Positions 59,502-64,000 of a DNA stretch of 64,000 nucleotides are shown here, one piece after another. The position numbers were made by a program, and so were the translations under genes. Position 1 is the first letter of the stretch. Each line of letters starts with the position of its first letter. The stretch lies in NCBI RefSeq assembly GCF_026342355.1, contig NZ_JAPEMV010000010.1, positions 186,001 to 250,000 on the forward strand, read 5' to 3'. The notes under the pieces are model-generated. The model saw only the letters and a program-made list of their open reading frames with translations, searched no databases and was not told the DNA's origin. The stretch is from Streptomyces sp. NBC_00249. Lineage in GTDB: Bacteria; Actinomycetota; Actinomycetes; Streptomycetales; Streptomycetaceae.

Positions 59502-60706
59502 CGGCTGATGCGCTCCTGGTTCAAGGGCCGGGGCCTGCCCAGCAGTTCGTGGTACAGGCCGGTGACCGCGTCCGTGGTCCGCCGCACGTCGAACTCCGTC
59601 CTGGCGTGCTGCTGGGCCTGCTCCCCGAGTTCGGCGAGCAGCCGCGGTTCGGCGAGCAGCCGTCCCAGGGCCTTGGCCAGCGCCGTCGGGTCCTCCGGCG
59701 GCACCAGGCAGAGCCGTCCCTGGCCGGACGGCAGGCTCTCCCGGGCACCGCTGACGTCGGAGACCAGGACCGCGCGGCCACAGGCCATGGCTTCGAGCGG
59801 GGCGAGCGCCATGCCTTCCCACCGCGACGGCAGTACAACGAGATCGGCGGCCCGAAGCCACGGTCGGATGTCGGCGGCCGCCCCCGCGAGGAACACCCCG
59901 GGGGGCGCCGCGCGGCGCAGCCGCTCGGCGTCGGGGCCGTCGCCGACGAGGGCGAGACGGGCGCCGGGGACGGTACCCAGCACCTCCGGCCAGGCACGCA
60001 GCAGGATGTCCTGCCCCTTCTGCGGGCAGAGCCGGCCCACGCAGACGGCCAGCGGCCCGTCGCCCCGAAGGGCGGCGGGCAGCGGGAGCCCGGCGCGCGC
60101 CCGGTCCCGGTCCTGCTCGCGGTCGGGGTGGGCGGGGCGGAAGTGGCCGAGGTCGACGCCGTTGCGGATCACCGACCAGCGGGCGGTGATGCCCTCGGTC
60201 GCGCCCGCCCGGCGTTCGGACTCGCTGACGCAGAGCACCCGGGCGGCCCAGCGGGCGCCGAACCGCTCCCAGCGCAGCGCGAGGGCGGCGGTGGCCCCGC
60301 CGACGGCGTCGAAGGACCAGGCGTGCGGCTGGAACACCGTGGGCACGGAGCCCCGTACGGCGATCCGCCCGGCCAGCCCGGCCTTGGCGCTGTGGGCGTG
60401 CAGCAGGTCGGGGCGCACGCGGCGGATCAGCCGCGCGGCGCCGATCACCTCGGCGGGCAGCGCGGGCCCGGGCGAGCGCCCGGCGCGCCAGGTGTGCACC
60501 TCGGCGCCGGCGGCGCGGGCGCCGTCGGCGAGCTGTCCGCCGGGCGGGCAGCCGACGAGGACGCGCAGTCCGGCGGCGGTCTGCGCCCGTACGAGGTCGG
60601 TGACCACGCGGGCGACGCCGCCGTCGACGGGCTGGACGAGGTGGAGGACGGTGAGGGGCCGAGCCTGTGGTGACGGGGAGGGGGGTGGTGAGGACTGTGT
60701 CGGCAC
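59498..60706 (-). CDS. Family 4 glycosyltransferase
   Basis: The GTG at 60706 has GGAG 10 bp upstream and gives 402 residues; the frame is open further upstream without similarity. HLVQPVDGGVARVVTDLVRAQ, HAHSAKAGLAGRIA, VIRNGVDLGHF, AVCVGRLCPQKGQDILLRAW and VVLPSRWEGMALAPLEAMACGRAVLVSDVSG are GT4 marks including the E-x7-E motif. It is the first gene of the polysaccharide operon that runs to 50643. Confidence 0.92.
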   Translation of the reverse strand: MPTQSSPPPSPSPQARPLTVLHLVQPVDGGVARVVTDLVRAQTAAGLRVLVGCPPGGQLADGARAAGAEVHTWRAGRSPGPALPAEVIGAARLIRRVRPDLLHAHSAKAGLAGRIAVRGSVPTVFQPHAWSFDAVGGATAALALRWERFGARWAARVLCVSESERRAGATEGITARWSVIRNGVDLGHFRPAHPDREQDRDRARAGLPLPAALRGDGPLAVCVGRLCPQKGQDILLRAWPEVLGTVPGARLALVGDGPDAERLRRAAPPGVFLAGAAADIRPWLRAADLVVLPSRWEGMALAPLEAMACGRAVLVSDVSGARESLPSGQGRLCLVPPEDPTALAKALGRLLAEPRLLAELGEQAQQHARTEFDVRRTTDAVTGLYHELLGRPRPLNQERISR

Positions 60707-60725
60707 GTGGAGTGGTCTCCTACGT

Positions 60726-61832
60726 TCAGCGGCGCGCGTCTGTCTGAACGAAGAGCACACCGAGGAATTGACCCTGGCTTTCGCCGGTGAACCTGAAGCT
60801 CAGGCTGTGGGCACCCCCGGACAGGGCGGGACTCAGGTCGAACACGTCCGCGTCATATCCGAGATTATTAATATTTTCAGGCTGTCGTACCGATGAGGAG
60901 GGGTTGCCGAATTCCGTGATCGTGGAATTCATAACATCGTTGAAAGGATTTTCCGCGTCGCTGAGACTGACCCGGCGGCCACTGTCGGCCGTCACCGTGA
61001 GTGAGTCCCCGAGGGTCCCGCGGTCCCCGTCGTACGCGACCACCCCGGCCCGCCCCGAGGCCCCGGCCGGGGCCCCCAGACCGGCGATCTCCACCGTCTC
61101 CCCGGCGGCCTCGCCGGCCCCGGCGGCCAGCGACTCGAAGCCGTCCCACACCGAGATCCGGCGCAGCGGCTCCTGCGGGTGCTCGTAGGCGACGACGAGG
61201 GTCCACCCGCCCCAGGCACCCACCTCCGAGTGCCCCATGGCGATGTTGAGCTGGGCGACCGTCCACATCCCCGCGCCACCCTTGCGCACCTGCGGGGTGA
61301 TGTCGGCGGAGGCCTGGTAGGCGTCGCTGCCCGCGTCGCTGCGGTGCCCGATCACCGTGTCGGCGAGCACCTCCCGGTACGCGCCGCCGGGCTCGGCCAC
61401 CAGCACCCGGCCGTTGTCCTCCGGCGGCTTCTGCTCGCCCACGCGCAGGTTCCCGCCCCAGTACAGCCGGGCGTACGAGACCTTCGCGCCCTGCGGGACC
61501 TTGAGCTCGGCGCGGGTGGAGTTGTAGGTGTCGGGGTCCTTGTCGACCTCGCTGTAGAACATCTCGAAGTCGCTGTTGACCCCAGCGGCGCCCCGCTTCA
61601 CCTCGGCGCACGGCTCGGCCTGCGGGGACTCCTCCTTGCGGCAGCTGATGCCCGCGTTCGAGGCCCTGACCAGCCCGCCGTGCTGGACGGCCTGGTAGCG
61701 CTGGGTGAACGGGACGCGGGGCAGTTCACGCGTTCCGGCGGGCACCGCGGCGCCCGCCGGGGGGACGTACGCGGAAAGTGCGAGGCAGGACAGCAGGCCG
61801 AGTGTGCCGAGGATTCTGCGGGAGGAACCCAT
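60726..61832 (-). CDS. Secreted surface protein (DUF3344-like)
   Basis: From the ATG at 61832, after GGAGAC, the protein has 368 residues. A signal peptide (LGTLGLLSCLALSAYVPPAGAA) is clear. The mature part repeats beta-rich motifs: VSYARLYWGGNLRVGEQKPP, MGHSEVGAWGGWTLVVAYEHPQEPLRRISVWDGF and NNLGYDADVFDLSPALSGGAHSLSFRFTGESQGQFLGVLFVQTD. It resembles DUF3344-type surface proteins; no catalytic motif is seen. It is divergent from the first chaplin gene and may act in the same envelope layer. Confidence 0.8.
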   Translation of the reverse strand: MGSSRRILGTLGLLSCLALSAYVPPAGAAVPAGTRELPRVPFTQRYQAVQHGGLVRASNAGISCRKEESPQAEPCAEVKRGAAGVNSDFEMFYSEVDKDPDTYNSTRAELKVPQGAKVSYARLYWGGNLRVGEQKPPEDNGRVLVAEPGGAYREVLADTVIGHRSDAGSDAYQASADITPQVRKGGAGMWTVAQLNIAMGHSEVGAWGGWTLVVAYEHPQEPLRRISVWDGFESLAAGAGEAAGETVEIAGLGAPAGASGRAGVVAYDGDRGTLGDSLTVTADSGRRVSLSDAENPFNDVMNSTITEFGNPSSSVRQPENINNLGYDADVFDLSPALSGGAHSLSFRFTGESQGQFLGVLFVQTDARR

Positions 61833-62006
61833 GACCCTGTCTCCATTTTCGATCAAGGGGACAAAACAGGAGTGCACTTTGTCAGAAATCGGGCTGGAAA
61901 TCACGTCGGACTCGCTCGTACGGCCTTTTGGGCGATAACACACACCCTCGGAGCGGGCGGGTCGTTATGACTTGCACCATTGTTCGACCCGAAAGGAAAG
62001 ACGGAG

Positions 62007-62261
62007 ATGAAGAAGAGGCTGGTGCGCGGCACCACCCTGGCCGTCGCGAGCGCCGCGATGCTGATGGGCGGCGCGGGCCTCGCCTCCGCCCACGGCGGGG
62101 ACGGCGCGACGGCGAACGGCTTCGCGGGCGAGTCCCCCGGCGTCCTGAGCGGCAACCTGCTCCAGGTCCCCGTCGACGTCCCGGTGAACGTCTGCGGCAA
62201 CACCGTCAACCTGATCGCCCTGCTCAACCCCTCCTTCGGCAACACCTGCGTGAACGCCTGA
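62007..62261 (+). CDS. Short chaplin
   Basis: The protein has 84 residues. A signal peptide (LAVASAAMLMGGAGLASAH) is followed by one chaplin domain: GESPGVLSGNLLQVPVDVPVNVCGNTVNLIALLNPSFGNTCVNA. The two cysteines form a disulphide in known chaplins. Secreted chaplins assemble into amyloid fibres that coat aerial hyphae and lower surface tension. A purine-rich ribosome site (GACGGAG) precedes the ATG. Confidence 0.97.
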   Translation: MKKRLVRGTTLAVASAAMLMGGAGLASAHGGDGATANGFAGESPGVLSGNLLQVPVDVPVNVCGNTVNLIALLNPSFGNTCVNA

Positions 62262-62378
62262 GCGTCAACCGCGTCGTCGAAACGTCGGCATCCGGGTGAA
62301 TCCACGCAACCCGAACCAGGGTCGGGCCGTTGATCCGGGTGCTTCAGTACCGGGCAATCCTGCAAAAAAGGGACGATA

Positions 62379-62789
62379 ATGATCAAGAAGTTTGCGGCCG
62401 GCGCAGCGGTTGCCGCATCTGTCGTTGGCCTCGGTGCCACCATGGCCCCGCAGGCGATGGCCGTCGGGAACGACAACGGCATCAACACGGTCAACGGCAA
62501 CAACTCGGCGCAGATCTACGGCAACCAGGCCACCTACGGCAACATGAGCCCGCAGATGGCGCTGATCCAGGGCTCGTTCAACAAGCCCTGCATCGCCCTG
62601 CCCGCCAAGGCCAACGTGCAGTCGGTGCTGGCGCTCGTCAACATCGGCGTCCAGGACATCCCGGTCCTGTCCAGCCCGCAGAACCAGCAGTGCACCGAGA
62701 ACTCCACCCAGGCCAAGGGCGACGAGGCTCTCTCGCACATCCTCAGCAACATCCCGATCCTCTCCGGCAACGTCTCCGCCGGCAGCTGA
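62379..62789 (+). CDS. Rodlin
   Basis: The protein has 136 residues. The signal peptide (FAAGAAVAASVVGLGATMAPQAMA) leads into the rodlin sequence VGNDNGINTVNGNNSAQIYGNQATYGNMSPQMALIQGSFNKPC...NVQSVLALVNIGVQDIPVLSSPQNQQCTENSTQA. Rodlins organise chaplin fibres into paired rods on spores and aerial hyphae. Only one rodlin gene is seen here, whereas S. coelicolor carries a pair (rdlA, rdlB). It is followed by a strong terminator. Confidence 0.97.
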   Translation: MIKKFAAGAAVAASVVGLGATMAPQAMAVGNDNGINTVNGNNSAQIYGNQATYGNMSPQMALIQGSFNKPCIALPAKANVQSVLALVNIGVQDIPVLSSPQNQQCTENSTQAKGDEALSHILSNIPILSGNVSAGS

Positions 62790-62804
62790 TCGCACCCCAC
62801 GCCC

Positions 62805-62841
62805 GCGAGGCCGCCGCACCTTCGGGTCGCGGCGGCCTCGC
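62805..62841 (+). terminator. Terminator after the rodlin gene
   Basis: GCGAGGCCGCCGC at 62805-62817 pairs perfectly with GCGGCGGCCTCGC at 62829-62841. The inner ACC-TTCG-GGT forms a stable TTCG tetraloop with one bulged base. It begins 16 bp after the stop codon. Confidence 0.9.
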
Positions 62842-63025
62842 CGCATGCCGGGCCCGTTGAATTCGAAAAAGGACCGGGAATCCTCTCCAGAATTCACGGT
62901 ACGGACCGTCGGGGACATCTGAGTGAATTGCCGGACACCCCCCTGGAATCCGTGGTTTCTTTTCGCGGGACTGCTCGTTGTCATTGATGCAGCGGATAGA
63001 CCTCTGCGGGAAGGAACGAAAACAA

Positions 63026-63259
63026 ATGAAGTACAAGAAGGCAGTGGTGCTGGCCGCCGGCGTTCTGATGGCCGCCGGTGCCGCCGCCCCCGCCATGGCC
63101 GACTCCGAGGCCGTGGGCCACGCCGTGGGCTCCCCCGGCGTCCTGTCCGGGAACCTGGTCCAGGTCCCGGTCCACGTCCCGGTGAACGTCTGCGGCAACA
63201 CCGTCAACGTGATCGCGCTGCTGAACCCCGCGTTCGGCAACACCTGCGTCAACGCCTGA
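63026..63259 (+). CDS. Short chaplin
   Basis: The protein has 77 residues. The signal peptide (AVVLAAGVLMAAGAAAPAMA) precedes SEAVGHAVGSPGVLSGNLVQVPVHVPVNVCGNTVNVIALLNPAFGNTCVNA, nearly the same domain as the chaplin at 62007. GGGAAGGAACG precedes the ATG. The high similarity between the two short chaplins suggests a local duplication around the rodlin gene. Confidence 0.97.
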   Translation: MKYKKAVVLAAGVLMAAGAAAPAMADSEAVGHAVGSPGVLSGNLVQVPVHVPVNVCGNTVNVIALLNPAFGNTCVNA

Positions 63260-63298
63260 CGAAGCACCTGCGCCCGCAAGGGCGGCAGACCTCCTCGG

Positions 63299-63338
63299 GG
63301 TGGCCTCGGAGTGCACGGCGGTGCACTCCGGGGCCACC
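63299..63338 (+). terminator. Terminator after the second chaplin
   Basis: GGTGGCCTCGGAGTGCAC at 63299-63316 pairs with GTGCACTCCGGGGCCACC at 63321-63338 around a 4-nt loop, with one mismatch in 18. It separates the short chaplin from the next chaplin-like gene. Confidence 0.85.
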
Positions 63339-63383
63339 TTCGATCCAGCACCGGCCCACGCGCCGGTAGACAGGGAAGGACCC

Positions 63384-64000
63384 ATGCGACAGGTACTCAG
63401 CCGACAGGTACTGGGCAAGGGGGTGCTCACGGCGGCTGCCGCGTCGAGTCTGCTGTCGATCGCGGCCGGCGCGGCCTGCGCGCAGCCCGGGGCGACGGCG
63501 GAGGCCTCGCACTCGCCGGGCGTGCTGTCCGGCAACAGCGTCTCGGCACCGATCACGTTCTCGCCGAACGTGTGCGGCAACACCGTGGACGCGGGCGCGG
63601 CGCTCAACCCCTCGATGGGCAACAAGTGCGTCACCACCACCGGCTCCGACGTCGTCGACCACGACTACGAGCGCTACCTGAGCCCCGAGCACGCGGAGGC
63701 CTTCCAGCGCTACCTCGACGAGCGCCAGGGCGGCCGGCACGCGCTGCCCGAGCAGCGCCACGAGGAGGAACCGCGGTACGCGGCGCCCCGCACCCACGCC
63801 CCCCGGCACGCGGCGCCCCGGCAGGAGGAGGACGCCTACGGCGGCCCCGGCGAGGGCGAGGAGCAGCAGGGCGAGGAGGAATGCGACGACCACCCCCCGC
63901 AGCCCGCGCCCCACGCCGAGCACCCGGCCCCCCACCCGGCGCCCCCCGCCCCGGGCCCGGCCCCGCAGCCGATGCCCGAGCCGATGCCGGAGCCGAAGCC
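63384..64000 (+). CDS. Chaplin-like protein with His/Glu/Pro-rich extension (3' end outside window)
   Basis: The ATG at 63384 follows GGGAAGGA. The frame stays open to the window end (at least 205 residues). After a signal peptide, one chaplin domain is recognisable but diverged: SHSPGVLSGNSVSAPITFSPNVCGNTVDAGAALNPSMGNKCVTT. A helical patch (DHDYERYLSPEHAEAFQRYLDERQ), a basic APR/HAAPR part, an acidic GEGEEQQGEEECDD part and Pro-rich PAPH/PMPE repeats come next. Long chaplins carry a second domain and an LPXTG sorting signal; these would lie beyond the window. It may be such a wall-anchored long chaplin. Confidence 0.85.
   Translation, partial: MRQVLSRQVLGKGVLTAAAASSLLSIAAGAACAQPGATAEASHSPGVLSGNSVSAPITFSPNVCGNTVDAGAALNPSMGNKCVTTTGSDVVDHDYERYLSPEHAEAFQRYLDERQGGRHALPEQRHEEEPRYAAPRTHAPRHAAPRQEEDAYGGPGEGEEQQGEEECDDHPPQPAPHAEHPAPHPAPPAPGPAPQPMPEPMPEPK

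Overview
The window is a stretch of a Streptomyces-type actinobacterial chromosome. The DNA is very GC-rich with strong third-position GC bias. It carries lineage-marker genes: chaplins, a rodlin, the septation protein SepX, and a MoaC/MogA/MoeA/GalU/folate cyclo-ligase block that is conserved in actinobacteria. Many start codons are GTG, and many genes overlap by 4 bp. No transposase, integrase, CRISPR array or plasmid gene was recognised.

Region by region. 1-1.1 kb: end of a GNAT acetyltransferase, then about 700 bp of non-coding repeats, including a hexanucleotide tract and a four-copy tandem repeat with an ~85 bp period. 1.1-10.7 kb: a CaiB/BaiF-type CoA transferase, then a HerA/FtsK-like ATPase, an acidic-repeat protein ending in an R-S-E ADP-ribosyltransferase domain and a small partner protein. 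Facing them across a perfect 13-bp hairpin are a Ser/Thr/Gly-repeat membrane protein and an M48 metalloprotease. This facing pair of operons is my best candidate for an undescribed system. 11.1-17.2 kb: tRNA-Ala(CGC), sepX, a RimJ-like acetyltransferase, mogA, moaC, moeA, galU and, divergently, 5-formyltetrahydrofolate cyclo-ligase. 17.2-26.5 kb: penicillin-acylase-family enzyme, cation/proton antiporter, MFS exporter, an FmdB-type zinc-ribbon protein under a CIRCE-like operator, methylthioadenosine phosphorylase, an SAF-domain protein, MscL and a small hypothetical protein.

26.5-38.9 kb is a low-oxygen module, unusual for Streptomyces. It holds NarK, a small membrane protein, a Rieske protein, a four-cluster ferredoxin subunit, a NarB/NapA-like molybdenum oxidoreductase and a NarI-like membrane subunit, all in one overlapping operon. 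Pyruvate formate-lyase activase, pyruvate formate-lyase and a second NarK follow. A perfect Rex-type operator lies upstream of pflB. The region ends in what looks like a deletion scar: the 3' end of nirD abuts a 5'-truncated cbiX. The molybdenum-cofactor genes at 13-15.6 kb could supply the oxidoreductase.

38.9-46.1 kb: LtrA-like membrane protein, cytochrome P450, several small conserved or secreted proteins and a PAS-GAF-PP2C-HATPase signalling phosphatase. 46.1-60.7 kb: FAD oxidoreductase, ATP-grasp ligase, secreted GH26-like hydrolase and a complete exopolysaccharide locus (FemAB-like acetyltransferase, Wzz-like protein, two glycosyltransferases, polysaccharide deacetylase, MurJ/Wzx-like flippase, O-antigen-ligase-like polymerase, polyprenyl-phosphate sugar transferase). 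60.7-64 kb: a secreted protein, then chaplin, rodlin, chaplin and a further chaplin-like gene cut by the window end. The right third of the window is therefore devoted largely to the cell surface: polysaccharide, its processing enzymes and the amyloid/rodlet coat of aerial hyphae.
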